A stretch of DNA of 64,000 nt from Pseudomonas silvicola (GCF_026651855.1 NZ_CP093280.1:5186001-5250000); one strand, 5' to 3'. Counted from the stretch's first letter, positions 1 to 9,590 are shown. Translations and numbers: made by a program. The notes: generated by a model from the sequence alone, not told the origin.

Positions 1-843
1 GCTGGTGGGCACGGTCGACACCCGCAGGTCCAGTTCCTTGCCCTGAATGCGCAGCATGATGCGCCCATCCTGAGGCAGGCGGCGCTCGGCGATGTCCAGG
101 CGGGCCATGATCTTGAGGCGCGAGATAACGGCGGCGGCGTGGCTGGCCGGAGGCGCTTCGCCCTGCACCAGCAGGCCGTCGATGCGATAGCGCACCTGCA
201 ACTGGCCTTCGAACGGCTCGACATGCACGTCAGAGGCCCGCGACTCCACGGCGCGCTGCAGGATCAGGTTGACCAGGCGGATCACTGGCGCTTCGCTGGC
301 CAGGTCCTTGAGGTGCTCGATATCGTCCAGGGCATCGCCTTCACCGTCCAATGACTCGATCAAGGCGTCCATGGCGCTGCGGCCCTGGCCGTGGAAACGC
401 TCGATCAGGGTGTTGACCTCGGCGGCCGTGGCGATCACCAGCGACAGGGGCTGCCGGGCCAGGTAGCCCAAGGCGTCCAGGCCATAACCAGAGACGGGTG
501 CACGGGCGGCCACACTCAGGTGCGATGGGCCCGTGTGCAGCACCACGAGGCCGTAATGGCGCAGGAACCGTTCGCTGCCCATCAAGGCCGGCACGTCGAG
601 GGTGTTCACCTGTTCCATGTCCAGCCGTGGCACCGCCAGCAGGGTCGCATACGCCTGGGCCACCTCCTCATCGCGCACAGCGCCAAGGCGAATCAGGGCG
701 TCCAGGCAATCGTCGTCGTGGCCACTTTGTGCCAGGCACAATTTAATCGCCCGGTTGATATCGGCGGCTTTGACGTCGGTATGTTCGACCAACCAGTGAC
801 AGACACTCGACTGCGATGGAACAGGGAGGTTGCAGTAGGACAT
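1..843 (-). CDS. gspE: Type II secretion ATPase GspE family, N-terminal part (cut by window edge)
   Basis: The reverse strand reads without a stop from an ATG at 843 to the window edge (281 codons). Near the edge it encodes RLPQDGRIMLRIQGKELDLR followed by VSTVPT, the hallmark of GspE/PilB secretion ATPases. Before that come APVIRLVNLILQRA and SRASDVHVEPFEGQ, the GspE segment ahead of the Walker A box. The first ~150 residues match the GspE N-terminal domain that contacts the inner-membrane platform. By family, the hexameric ATPase powers the type II pseudopilus. Walker A and B lie outside the window. A secreted GH3 enzyme is encoded divergently next door and is a plausible substrate, which is inference. 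A type IV pilus PilB is less likely given the adjoining exoenzyme. Confidence 0.85.
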   Translation of the reverse strand, partial: MSYCNLPVPSQSSVCHWLVEHTDVKAADINRAIKLCLAQSGHDDDCLDALIRLGAVRDEEVAQAYATLLAVPRLDMEQVNTLDVPALMGSERFLRHYGLVVLHTGPSHLSVAARAPVSGYGLDALGYLARQPLSLVIATAAEVNTLIERFHGQGRSAMDALIESLDGEGDALDDIEHLKDLASEAPVIRLVNLILQRAVESRASDVHVEPFEGQLQVRYRIDGLLVQGEAPPASHAAAVISRLKIMARLDIAERRLPQDGRIMLRIQGKELDLRVSTVPTS

Positions 844-1355
844 TATACTTCTTGGCGATACGCCACTGGCGCCACGCGGTATTAACGGCGCAGCCAGATA
901 TTGATGATTTATTAAATACCCCGGTTCAGCCACGCAACTAACTGGCAACTAAGCAGGGAAACACAAGCCAGAATGGGTGCAACTATAAAGGCGCAGATTT
1001 CAACGCTGACACAGCTTAACAGATGCTAAAACCTAACTGCAATTAGGTTTACTAAATAGCAATTTATCGCTCACTATTGGCGTGATTACGGTTGATAACG
1101 GCCATTTTTATTGATTTTTACGCAATTAAAATAAAGAAAACCATCCTAATCTCGATTTTTTCATGCAGCCGAAGATCGGAAAAATCGACCTCCACCCTGC
1201 CCTTTTCATGCAGTTTGTCGCGTTTGAAAAAATATCTTTGCGAACATTGAACTTTTAAAGGCATCATCCGGACTTACTCTTCGGCCGCGCTTTCGCCTTC
1301 TTTAATCGATCGCCGCCGACTTGCTATTACCTAGCCATCATCTGAGACATTATTG
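844..1355. promoter_or_regulatory. AT-rich divergent control region with an inverted repeat
   Basis: This 512-bp gap separates the secretion ATPase from the secreted-protein operon. It is much more AT-rich than its surroundings, especially 1020-1260. It holds an 8-bp perfect inverted repeat, AAACCTAA-N6-TTAGGTTT, at 1029-1050, a candidate operator. No reading frame in it looks coding. AT-rich islands upstream of exoprotein genes in Pseudomonas are often silenced by MvaT-type proteins; that is inference here. No promoter could be assigned with certainty. Confidence 0.5.
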
Positions 1356-1604
1356 ATGAAACAGCTCATATTACCTGTCATGGGTACTGTACTTCTGTGC
1401 GCCCAGAGTTTTGTCGCCTGCGCGGCGGACTCAACATCTGGCACCGGCACTTCTTCCATGCAGGAAGTTCGCCAGCAGATCGAAGCCAAGCGCGACCAGA
1501 TCTCTGGTGTCGACCGCGTGCAGACCACCACCCAGACCGCCACCCCGGTGGATGACGCCCCGATCGTCACTGACGACGCCCCTGCTCAGGAGCAGCAACA
1601 ATGA
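1356..1604 (+). CDS. Small secreted protein, unknown function, in operon with GH3 glucosidase
   Basis: Encodes 82 residues from the ATG at 1356; a TTG lies one codon earlier. The first ~24 residues form a signal peptide (MKQLILPVMGTVLLCAQSF followed by VACAADS). Cleavage after ACA is likely, and the Cys there makes a lipoprotein imaginable, but the lipobox is poor. The mature part is short, polar and probably disordered, rich in Thr, Gln, Asp and Ala, ending in EQQQ, with one predicted helix (MQEVRQQIEAKRDQI). Its stop overlaps the glucosidase start (ATGA at 1601-1604), so the two are translationally coupled. I do not recognise a family. Position suggests an accessory role in folding or secretion of the glucosidase, which is inference. 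Confidence 0.65.
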   Translation: MKQLILPVMGTVLLCAQSFVACAADSTSGTGTSSMQEVRQQIEAKRDQISGVDRVQTTTQTATPVDDAPIVTDDAPAQEQQQ

Positions 1605-4303
1605 GCCATTCCACCCTGCGACGTACCCTGGGCCTGAGCCTGTTGGCCCTGGGTGTCGCCCAGGCGCACCTGGCCCTGGCGGCCACCGCTACCCCGGCCA
1701 CCGGCAACGCCGTGGAAGCGCGGGTCAGCTCGATCCTCGACAACATGAGCACCTCGGAGAAGATCAACTTCACCCGCGTCGACGACGGCCACATGATCCC
1801 CAAGCTGACCAAGTGGGGCATCCAGGGCACCGTGGCCTACGATTCGTCCATGGGCGTGCACGTCAACAACGCCACGTTTGGCGCCCAGTACCCGTCGCAG
1901 TCGGCCCTGGCCGCTACCTGGAGCATCAACCGCGCCAAGGAATTCGGCCAGGCCATCGCCTACGAAACCCGTATTTCCGGCGGCCAGCAAATGCTATCCC
2001 CAGGCGTCAACCTGTACCGCACCCCCTACGGCGGCCGTTCGGCTGAGTACCTGAGCGGCGAAGACCCGTTCCTGGGCGCCGTGCTGGCCCCGGCCGTGGT
2101 CAACGGCATTCAGGTACAAGGCATCCAGGCCAGCGGCAAGCATTTCCTGGCCAACGAACAGGAAGCCAACCGCCAGGCAGTGAACGTGCACGTGGACGAG
2201 CGCACCCTGCGCGAACTGTACCTGCCGGGCTTCGAGTCCATGGTCAAGAACGCCAACGTGGCGTCGATCATGTGCGGTTTCAACAAGATCAACGATGATT
2301 ACGCCTGTGAAAACCACCACCTGATCACCGACGTGCTCAAGGGCGAATGGGGCTATCAAGGCATGGTCATCAGTGACTTCAATGCCATTCACGATGCCTT
2401 CAAGGGCGCCTGGGCCGGCACCGACATCGACATGCCGTCGGGCCTGCAATTCACCGAAGCCAACCTGATGCCGTTGCTGTGGAGCGGCCAGCTGACTCAG
2501 AACGTCATCGACGACAAGGTCAAGCGCAACCTGCGTGGCATTGTCAGCTACGACCTGCAGGAAAACCTCAACACCGCGCAGACCCTGGAGCACACCGAGT
2601 ACGGCGCCAAGGCCGCGCTGGACACCGCCCGCGAAGCCATCGTGCTGCTGCGCAACGAAAACACCTCGGCCGGCGCGCCACTGCTGCCGTTGGCCAAGTC
2701 GGCCAAGGTCGCGGTCATCGGCGACTGGGCGCTGGAAGCACCCGGCTCGCCGTTCGGTACTGCGAACTCGCCACCCAACAGCTACGTGACCGAACTCAGC
2801 GGCCTGCAGCAACTGGCGTCGAGCAGCAGCAACGTCACCTACCTGCCCGCCCTGAGCCTGAACCCCAAGGCCTCGGTGTGGTACCAGCCGTCCACCGGCA
2901 AGAACAGCGTCAGCAACTCGGGCGTGAAGGCCGAGTACTACGCTAACACCAGTTTCTCCGGTGACCCGGCGCTGACCCGTGTCGAGCCGGGCGTGAACCT
3001 GAACTGGACCACCAGCACCAACGTCACCGACGCCGGTACCACCACGGTTTCGGGCTTCACCCCGACGGCGGGCGCCTTCTCGGCGCGTTTCACCGCCACC
3101 ATCAAGCCGACCGTCAGCGGCCCGCAGATCTTCAAAGTGCGCGCCGACGGCCCGTACAAGCTGTGGGTCAACGATGAGCTGGTGTTGCAGAGCGATGGCG
3201 TGGCGTACTCCAGCGACGTGGTCAACGCCCTGGTGACCTCGGCAAAGACCTCGGCCCTCACCGCTGGCAAATCCTACAGCGTGAAGCTTGAGTACCAGCG
3301 CACCGCCGGCAACTTCACCCCGGCCCTGGGCGGCCTGGCGGGCGTGCAGATGAGCTGGTCGGCCCTCAAGCCGCCGGCGGACCTGGCCAACTACGATGCT
3401 GTCGTGGTCGCGGTAGGCACCAACTATGAAAACGAAGGCGAAGGTTCGGACCACGGTTTCGACCTGCCCGACCAACAGGCTGACCTGATCACCGCGGTAG
3501 CCAAGGTCAACCCCAACACCATCGTGGTGATGCACGGTGGCGGCGTGTCCAACATGCAGCCGTGGGCCAAAAAGGTCGGTGCCAGTCTGCAAGCCTGGCT
3601 GCCAGGCCAGCAAGGTGGTCAGGCCCTGGCCGAGATCCTCTATGGCAAGGTCAACCCGTCGGGCAAACTGCCGGTCACCATCGACAAGAAAATCGAGGAC
3701 AACGCCAGCTATGCGTCCTACCCGGACCCAGCGCAGTACCGCGGCACCAACGCGCTGACCGACATGACCTACAGCGAAGGCCTGTACCTGGGCTACCGTG
3801 CGTATGACAAGAACAACACCAAGCCGCTGTACCCGTTCGGCTTCGGTCTGTCGTACACCACCTTCGCCTACAGCGACATGAAACTGTCGAGCAACGTGCT
3901 GACCCCGGGCGCCACCGTGAACGTCAAATTCACCGTGACCAACACCGGCAGCAAGGCCGGCTTCGAAACCGCGCAGTTGTACGTGCAGCCAGTGAACCCG
4001 GCGGTCGCCCGCCCGGAGAAAGAGCTCAAGGGTTTCACCAAGGTGTACCTCAAGCCTGGCCAGAGCAAGACCGTGAGCATCCCGCTGGACTCGCGTTCGC
4101 TGGCTTACTATGTGGACAACACCGACAGCTGGAACGTCGATGCTGGCAAGTACAAGATCCGCGTGGGCACCAGCTCCGCCGACCTGAGTCTGAGCCAGAC
4201 CCTGACCACCCTGTACGCCGAGCAACTGACCACCCGCGACAGCAACCCGCTGCCCGCGCCACTGCAGAAAGCCGTGCAGGTGCCGGCTTCGCAGCGTTAC
4301 TGA
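1601..4303 (+). CDS. Secreted GH3 beta-glucosidase with PA14 insert
   Basis: A 900-residue protein that should release glucose from beta-glucosides. A signal peptide of ~27 residues (LGLSLLALGVAQAHLALA) exports it. The GH3 N-terminal barrel covers about 35-320, with the conserved KH pair at 180-181 and nucleophile Asp259 in GMVISDFNAIHD. The second GH3 domain carries the EGEGSDHGFDLPDQQ motif near 612-625, where the acid/base Glu usually lies. A PA14 carbohydrate-binding insert spans about 440-588 (GVKAEYYANTSFSGD, ADGPYKLWVNDEL). A fibronectin III-like C-terminal domain spans about 780-870. This order is the classic GH3-PA14-FnIII layout. The neighbouring secretion ATPase makes type II export plausible. 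Exact substrate (cellobiose, aryl glucosides, plant saponins) cannot be read from sequence. Confidence 0.93.
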   Translation: MSHSTLRRTLGLSLLALGVAQAHLALAATATPATGNAVEARVSSILDNMSTSEKINFTRVDDGHMIPKLTKWGIQGTVAYDSSMGVHVNNATFGAQYPSQSALAATWSINRAKEFGQAIAYETRISGGQQMLSPGVNLYRTPYGGRSAEYLSGEDPFLGAVLAPAVVNGIQVQGIQASGKHFLANEQEANRQAVNVHVDERTLRELYLPGFESMVKNANVASIMCGFNKINDDYACENHHLITDVLKGEWGYQGMVISDFNAIHDAFKGAWAGTDIDMPSGLQFTEANLMPLLWSGQLTQNVIDDKVKRNLRGIVSYDLQENLNTAQTLEHTEYGAKAALDTAREAIVLLRNENTSAGAPLLPLAKSAKVAVIGDWALEAPGSPFGTANSPPNSYVTELSGLQQLASSSSNVTYLPALSLNPKASVWYQPSTGKNSVSNSGVKAEYYANTSFSGDPALTRVEPGVNLNWTTSTNVTDAGTTTVSGFTPTAGAFSARFTATIKPTVSGPQIFKVRADGPYKLWVNDELVLQSDGVAYSSDVVNALVTSAKTSALTAGKSYSVKLEYQRTAGNFTPALGGLAGVQMSWSALKPPADLANYDAVVVAVGTNYENEGEGSDHGFDLPDQQADLITAVAKVNPNTIVVMHGGGVSNMQPWAKKVGASLQAWLPGQQGGQALAEILYGKVNPSGKLPVTIDKKIEDNASYASYPDPAQYRGTNALTDMTYSEGLYLGYRAYDKNNTKPLYPFGFGLSYTTFAYSDMKLSSNVLTPGATVNVKFTVTNTGSKAGFETAQLYVQPVNPAVARPEKELKGFTKVYLKPGQSKTVSIPLDSRSLAYYVDNTDSWNVDAGKYKIRVGTSSADLSLSQTLTTLYAEQLTTRDSNPLPAPLQKAVQVPASQRY

Positions 4304-4361
4304 CCCCTGCTTGACCCCGCTTGTGGCTCATGGATGAGCCTTTCTTGCTCGCCACTGGGGA

Positions 4362-5634
4362 ATGCATCTGGGCTGCCGGGTGCAGGCCTCTGGCTTCAGC
4401 GGCGCTCTCAAGATCGAGCGCCGCCCGCGCGGCGCGTTCGCGAGCAAGGGCTCGGCGCCCCCCTCGCTCCCACATCTGTTTCAGGCCAGTTTTGCCTGGG
4501 CCATTACCTGGTCCGTTGTGTTTGTTCGCTGCAGATTTGTGGTAGTGCCAACAAGGCGGCCAAGGTGATCTCCCGGGCTTGACTGGCCCGAAACAGATGT
4601 GGGACCGGGCTTGCCCGGGAAGCGCCGCGCGGGCGGCGCTCGATCTCAAGAGCGCCCAGGAAACCACGACATGCGCTTGGTGGCCCTGATGCGATTCCAT
4701 GCCAGGATTTTCGGGTTTTCTTCGAAAGGCCAGGCTGAGGATTGCATCAGGGCTGCCAGGTGCAGGCCTCTGGCTTCAGCGGCGCTCTCAAGATCGAGCG
4801 CCGCCCGCGCGGCGCGTTCGCGAGCAAGGGCTCGGCGCCCCCCTCGCTCCCACATCTGTTTCAGGCCAGTTTTGCCTGGGCCATTACCTGGTCCGTTGTG
4901 TTTGTTCGCTGCAGATTTGTGGTAGTGCCAACAAGGCGGCCAAGGTGATCTCCCGGGCTTGACTGGCCCGAAACAGATGTGGGACCGGGCTTGCCCGGGA
5001 AGCGCCGCGCGGGCGGCGCTCGATCTCAAGAGCGCCCAGGAAACCACGACATGCGCTTGGTGGCCCTGATGCGATTCCATGCCAGGATTTTCGGGTTTTC
5101 TTCGAAAGGCCAGGCTGAGGATTGCATCAGGGCTGCCAGGTGTAGGCCTCTGGCTTCTGCGGCGCTCTCAAGATCGAGCGCCGCCCGCGCGGCGCGTTCG
5201 CGAGCAAGGGCTCGGCGCCCCCCTCGCTCCCACATCTGTTTCCGGCCAGTTTTGCCTGGGCCATTACCTGGTCCGTTGTGTTTGTTCGCTGCAGATTTGT
5301 GGTAGTGCCAACAAGGCGGCCAAGGTGATCTCCCGGGCTTGACTGGCCCGAAACAGATGTGGGACCGGGCTTGCCCGGGAAGCGCCGCGCGGGCGGCGCT
5401 CGATCTCAAGAGCGCCCAGGAAACCACGACATGCGCTTGGTGGCCCTGATGCGATTCCATGCCAGGATTTTCGGGTTTTCTTCGAAAGGCCAGGCTGAGG
5501 ATTGCATCAGGGCTGCCAGGTGCAGGCCTCTGGCTTCTGCGGCGCTCTCAAGATCGAGCGCCGCCCGCGCGGCGCGTTCGCGAGCAAGGGCTCGGCGCCC
5601 CCCTCGCTCCCACATCTGTTTCAGGCCAGTTTTG
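4362..5634. repeat. Tandem array of a 380-bp palindromic unit, about 3.35 copies
   Basis: Near-identical units start at about 4362, 4742, 5122 and 5502 (period 380 bp); the last is cut after about 130 bp and decays into unique sequence. Each unit contains two inverted arms, for example 4401-4490 and 4582-4657, sharing GGCGCTC, GATCGAGCGCCGCCCGCGCG and CCCACATCTGTTTC, around a ~90-bp centre. Each arm holds REP-like hairpins such as CCGGGCTTGCCCGG. Only a few substitutions separate copies, so amplification is recent or homogenised. The arms match the style of Pseudomonas REP doublets. Open frames across it are by-products of high GC. It lies between the convergent ends of the glucosidase and the TetR gene. 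Confidence 0.93.
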
Positions 5635-5700
5635 TCTGTGAGATCACCGGATCCGCTTTGTTTGCCTGGCGCAATATCGCTAGAAGCCTCAGCCTCAGCC

Positions 5701-6351
5701 TCAGCCCCCCACCGCCAAATCCTTCCCCAACCGCCGCAGGTACAGGTCGAAGACGTGCATCACGTCCACGCTTTCCCGCCCGCGCAGCCACTGGATCTGC
5801 AACCCGTCCATCACCGAGAAAATTTCCAGCGCCAAGGCGCTGATATCGACGTCGGCGCGTATGGCCCCCGCCTCCACCAGCGAGCCCAGGTGCGCCTGGG
5901 CGTGGCCATGCACCACTTCGAACTTCTCCTGGTACCAGGGGAACGCCGGGTGTTTGTCCGAGAGGCTCTCGATGTTGATCATCAACGCCGCCTGGCATTC
6001 GCTGGCATCCTCCACGCTGAAGCCCATGCTCATGCGCAGGAAGCGCAGGAACCCGTCCAGCGTCGGCGACGTGTCGAGTTCGCCGAAACGCTCCACCACG
6101 CGCTGGTCGCGGCGGTCGAGCAAGGCGCGCAGCAATGCCACCTTGTTGGGAAAATGGTGCAGCAGCCCGACCGTGGTAATGCCGGCGATATCGGCCACGT
6201 CGCGCATCGACGCCGCCTGATAGCCATCCCTGGCGAACACTTGGGTGGCGGCGTCCAGCAAGGCCATGCGGCGCATTTCGCCCTTCGGGGCGCGGCGACG
6301 CTTGGGTGCTGGCGGCTCGACCGCCTCCTGGTGAAGATCCTTGACTGACAT
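5701..6351 (-). CDS. TetR/AcrR-family repressor
   Basis: A 216-residue TetR regulator. The DNA-binding domain is residues ~25-75 (ALLDAATQVFARDGYQAAS, DVADIAGITTVGLLHHFPNK). The rest is an all-helical ligand and dimerisation domain. It starts 9 bp after the MATE transporter stop on the same strand and is therefore probably the second gene of that operon. The likely role is repression of the pump operon, released by a pump substrate; this is inference from gene order. The stop codon lies just beyond the 380-bp repeat array. Confidence 0.9.
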   Translation of the reverse strand: MSVKDLHQEAVEPPAPKRRRAPKGEMRRMALLDAATQVFARDGYQAASMRDVADIAGITTVGLLHHFPNKVALLRALLDRRDQRVVERFGELDTSPTLDGFLRFLRMSMGFSVEDASECQAALMINIESLSDKHPAFPWYQEKFEVVHGHAQAHLGSLVEAGAIRADVDISALALEIFSVMDGLQIQWLRGRESVDVMHVFDLYLRRLGKDLAVGG

Positions 6352-6360
6352 AAAAACCCG

Positions 6361-7722
6361 TTACTCTGTGGAAACACCAACGGCCTTGGCCCGCTGGCGG
6401 AAAAATCGGCGGGCGACGCCCACTGCCGTTGCAACGGCCAACCCGGCCACCACGGCGTTGCCCAGCCACATGCCCAATAACGCGCCACTGCCCCCGTGCC
6501 ACTTGGCGCCCATATAGACGAAGGGCAGCGAACCCAGGGTACCGCGCAACCAGCCAAACGCCGGTACCCACCAGGCCCGACCCATGGTCAGGAACATCGA
6601 CTGGGCAATGAAGTCCAGGCCGTACAGCACCCAAAGCGCTGCCCCCCACTGGCAGAACAGCAGCAGCAGTGCCCGCCCCTCGTCCAGCAACTGGAAGTAA
6701 TCGGCAATGGCTGGCCCGGCGAGGTACAGCGCCGCCCAGAGCGCCACACCATAGAGGACCACCAGCTTGCCTGTAAAGCCGACGGCCTGGCGCGCCCGGC
6801 CATCATGACCAGCGCCCAGGTTCTGGGCAATCACCGGCACCAGGGCGGTGGGCAAGGCAAAATACAGGCAATAGCCCAGTTGCAGGATGCGGTCCACCAC
6901 GGCCATGCCCGCCAGTACCGAAGTACCGAAGGCGGCCAAGGTCACCATGAGGTAGGTGATGCCCACAGGCATGGCGAGGTTGCCCAGCATGGCCGGCAAA
7001 GCAATGGGCGCCAGCCGGCCGATGTGCAGCTTCAGCAGGCGAACATTGAGCCGCGCCGACAGGCCAATGTGGCGCTTGACCAGCGTCAGGCCCACGCCCA
7101 GGGCCACCAGGGTGGACACGCTGAATGCCAGGCCCGCGCCTTCCACCCCCCAGCCGAGCCCCAGAATGAACAGCGGATCAGCGACCGCCAGGGTCGCCGC
7201 ACCGGCCACCAGTACGCCCAGGGCAAGGCGCCCGTGGCCCTGGGCTCGCAGGATCTGCGCGCACATCTGCATGGCCGCCGCCGGTACGCTGGCCACCAGG
7301 GTGGTCCAGATATACAACCGCGCCGTCGGGTAAGCCGCCGGGTCCGCGCCCAGCAACCGCCCCAGCGGCGCCATGGCCAGCAGTTCGATGCCGGCGATCA
7401 GCGCCGCCAGGACGATGGCCATGAGCAACAGGTGGCTGACCAGGCGCGCCAGCCGCTGGCTGACGTGGTGGCCGATGCGTTCGGACAGCACCACCCCTGC
7501 GGCGATCACCAACCCAGAGACAAACGCGGCGTTGACGAACAGCAGGGTCTTGGCCAGCCCGACAGCGGCCAGCAGGCGCTGGTCGTGGAGCTGCGCGACA
7601 TAGACCAAAGTGAGGATATCGACCAGAAACACCGTCAACAGGCTCAGGGCGCTGGCGCTGGTCATGGCCAGCACGTGGCGGGCCAGCGAGCCTTGGGTGA
7701 AACGGGCAGTGGTGTCGCGCAT
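6361..7722 (-). CDS. MATE-family multidrug efflux transporter
   Basis: A 453-residue inner-membrane protein with about 12 hydrophobic helices, the normal MATE size. The two-fold repeat is visible, with MATE-like segments AVGLAKTLLFVNAAFVSGL near residues 50-70 and LVPVIAQNLGAGHDGRARQA near 295-315 (the Q-N-x-G-A signature). By family it exports drugs or dyes in exchange for Na+ or H+. The N-terminus MRDTTARFTQGSLARHVLAM is typical. The TetR gene follows at 9 bp. No strong ribosome site is visible upstream, only AGAGCC. Confidence 0.92.
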   Translation of the reverse strand: MRDTTARFTQGSLARHVLAMTSASALSLLTVFLVDILTLVYVAQLHDQRLLAAVGLAKTLLFVNAAFVSGLVIAAGVVLSERIGHHVSQRLARLVSHLLLMAIVLAALIAGIELLAMAPLGRLLGADPAAYPTARLYIWTTLVASVPAAAMQMCAQILRAQGHGRLALGVLVAGAATLAVADPLFILGLGWGVEGAGLAFSVSTLVALGVGLTLVKRHIGLSARLNVRLLKLHIGRLAPIALPAMLGNLAMPVGITYLMVTLAAFGTSVLAGMAVVDRILQLGYCLYFALPTALVPVIAQNLGAGHDGRARQAVGFTGKLVVLYGVALWAALYLAGPAIADYFQLLDEGRALLLLFCQWGAALWVLYGLDFIAQSMFLTMGRAWWVPAFGWLRGTLGSLPFVYMGAKWHGGSGALLGMWLGNAVVAGLAVATAVGVARRFFRQRAKAVGVSTE

Positions 7723-7760
7723 GGCGGGCTCTAAAGAAGACGGGCACGCATTGCACCACT

Positions 7761-7785
7761 GTGGGCGCTGGCTTGCCAGCGGGAT
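7761..7785. repeat. Solitary REP-like hairpin
   Basis: GTGGGCGCTGGCTTGCCAGC followed by GGG contains the perfect hairpin CGCTGG-CTTG-CCAGCG at 7766-7781. The GTGGG lead and TTGCC loop resemble Pseudomonas REP elements. It lies between the MATE transporter start and the chemoreceptor, so it is in an intergenic region typical for REPs. Confidence 0.55.
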
Positions 7786-7933
7786 TTTCAGCAGGGCCTG
7801 AATGGCAGGCTGACACGCTACCTTCCCGAGGCACCGCTGCCCGCGACAAAATGCTCTAGCACGGGGCCCTCAAGCTTAAACGATTCAGGCCGAAGAGGTG
7901 ATATCATTTCGACACCCCTTAGGAGGCCATCCC

Positions 7934-9565
7934 ATGAACCTGAGACATCTCAACATCGCACCCCGGTCACTGTTGTGCTTCGGTTTCTTCGCGTTACTGA
8001 TCACCGCCCTCGGGCTGTTCTCCCTGCTGCAGTTCGCTGAATTGAAAAGCTCGCGTTCGACCCTCCAGGACCAGGTGCTGCCAGCGGTGCAGACCATCGG
8101 CCGGATCAAGAGCGACCTGTTGACCATCCGCCTGGGCAACACCAACCTGCGTACCGCCCTCAGCCCTCAGGCCGCGGACCTGGCGCGCACCAGCATCAAC
8201 CGTGGCCGTGACGACCTGCAGGCCGACGTGCGACGGCTCAAGCCGCTACTGGTCAGTGCCGATGCCCAGCAGGCCTACAACAACCTGCTGGACGCCATGG
8301 GCAAGTACCTGGACGTGCACACGCGCTTCCTCGACGCCCTGGCGCAGAAGCATGATGATGTGGCCACTGCACTCAGCCAGCCCAATGGTGAGCAGACCTT
8401 GGCCGGCAACCAGTTCAGCAAGGACATCGACGAGGTGGCGCACCAGGCCGACCTGAAGATGGCCGAATCCGATGGCGTGGCCAACAGCGCCTACAGCCAG
8501 GCGCGCAACGTCACCATCGCCGCCATCCTGGTAGCGCTGGCAGCGACCCTGGTACTGGCGACCCTGTTCACCCGCAGCCTGGTCAACCCTGTGGCCAAGG
8601 CCCTGAAAGTGGCGCAGCAGATCGCCGACAATGACCTCAGCCAGCCGATCGTGGTCGATGGCCGGGATGAGCCGGGGCGCCTGCTCGGGGCGTTGGCAGT
8701 GATGCAAGGCAACCTGCGCAAGACCCTGAGCGACCTGGGCGGCTCGTCCAACCACCTGGCGTCGACGTCCGAGGAAATGGCTGCCCTGACCCAGGACGCC
8801 TTGCACGGCATACAGCGCCAGAATGACGAAATCAACCAGGCCGCCACCGCCATCAACCAGATGAGCGCGGCCGTGGAGGAAGTGGCACGCAACGCAGCAT
8901 TGGCTTCGACCGCCGCGCGTGAATCCAGCCAGTCGGCCGAGAACGGCCGCCAGCGCGTGGACGAGACCCTGAACGTGATCAACGCCCTGCACGACTCGGT
9001 AGGCGCCACGGCGTCGGAAATCGATGGCCTGGCCTTGCAGCTCAAGGACATCAGCGGTGTGCTGGACGTGATTCGCGGCGTGGCCGAGCAAACCAATCTG
9101 TTGGCCCTCAACGCCGCCATCGAGGCGGCACGCGCCGGGGACGCCGGCCGTGGTTTCGCGGTGGTCGCCGATGAAGTGCGGGCGCTGGCCCATCGCACCC
9201 AGCAATCGACCGCGGAAATCGAACAGATGATCACCTCTATCCAGGGGGGCGCCAGCAAGGCAGTCAGCTCCATGGGCCTGAGCAGCGAGCGCGCCAAGGC
9301 CAGCCTGGTGGTGGCACAGGGCGCCGGTGACGCGCTGGCCGAGATCACCGCGGCCATCGTGCAGATCAACGAGCGCAACGTCAGCATCGCCTCGGCCACC
9401 GAAGAACAGGCCCAGGTAGCTCGCGAGGTGGACCGTAACCTGACCAGCATCCGCGACCTGTCGATCCAGACCTCCGCTGGCGCCGACCAGACCTCGTCCG
9501 CTAGCGGCGAGCTGTCGCGCCTGGCGGTGCAATTGAATGAGGTGGTGTTGCAGTTCAAGGTCTGA
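7934..9565 (+). CDS. Methyl-accepting chemotaxis protein
   Basis: 543 residues from the ATG at 7934, chosen because a perfect AGGAGG lies at 7921-7926; an upstream in-frame GTG at 7898 has no such site. TM1 is about residues 9-31. A periplasmic region of ~150 residues with helical-bundle character (4HB-type sensor) follows. TM2 is near 190-212 (AAILVALAATLVLATLF), then a HAMP domain. The cytoplasmic signalling hairpin carries GVAEQTNLLALNAAIEAARA and GRGFAVVADEVRALA, the invariant tip. Adaptation sites flank it. It senses an unknown ligand and controls CheA/CheW. No C-terminal CheR-binding pentapeptide is seen. Confidence 0.95.
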   Translation: MNLRHLNIAPRSLLCFGFFALLITALGLFSLLQFAELKSSRSTLQDQVLPAVQTIGRIKSDLLTIRLGNTNLRTALSPQAADLARTSINRGRDDLQADVRRLKPLLVSADAQQAYNNLLDAMGKYLDVHTRFLDALAQKHDDVATALSQPNGEQTLAGNQFSKDIDEVAHQADLKMAESDGVANSAYSQARNVTIAAILVALAATLVLATLFTRSLVNPVAKALKVAQQIADNDLSQPIVVDGRDEPGRLLGALAVMQGNLRKTLSDLGGSSNHLASTSEEMAALTQDALHGIQRQNDEINQAATAINQMSAAVEEVARNAALASTAARESSQSAENGRQRVDETLNVINALHDSVGATASEIDGLALQLKDISGVLDVIRGVAEQTNLLALNAAIEAARAGDAGRGFAVVADEVRALAHRTQQSTAEIEQMITSIQGGASKAVSSMGLSSERAKASLVVAQGAGDALAEITAAIVQINERNVSIASATEEQAQVAREVDRNLTSIRDLSIQTSAGADQTSSASGELSRLAVQLNEVVLQFKV

Positions 9566-9590
9566 CCGCTGCGGCGTCCTTGTTCCCCAC

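Noticed and set aside
1994-4225. Long leftward open frame opposite the GH3 glucosidase
   Set aside because: Antisense of a clear GH3 gene; composition is His/Val/Gly-rich as expected for the complement of high-GC coding DNA.
4599-5615. Repeated ~100-codon frames in the 380-bp array (both strands)
   Set aside because: They are copies of the repeat and run over inverted arms; no ribosome site.
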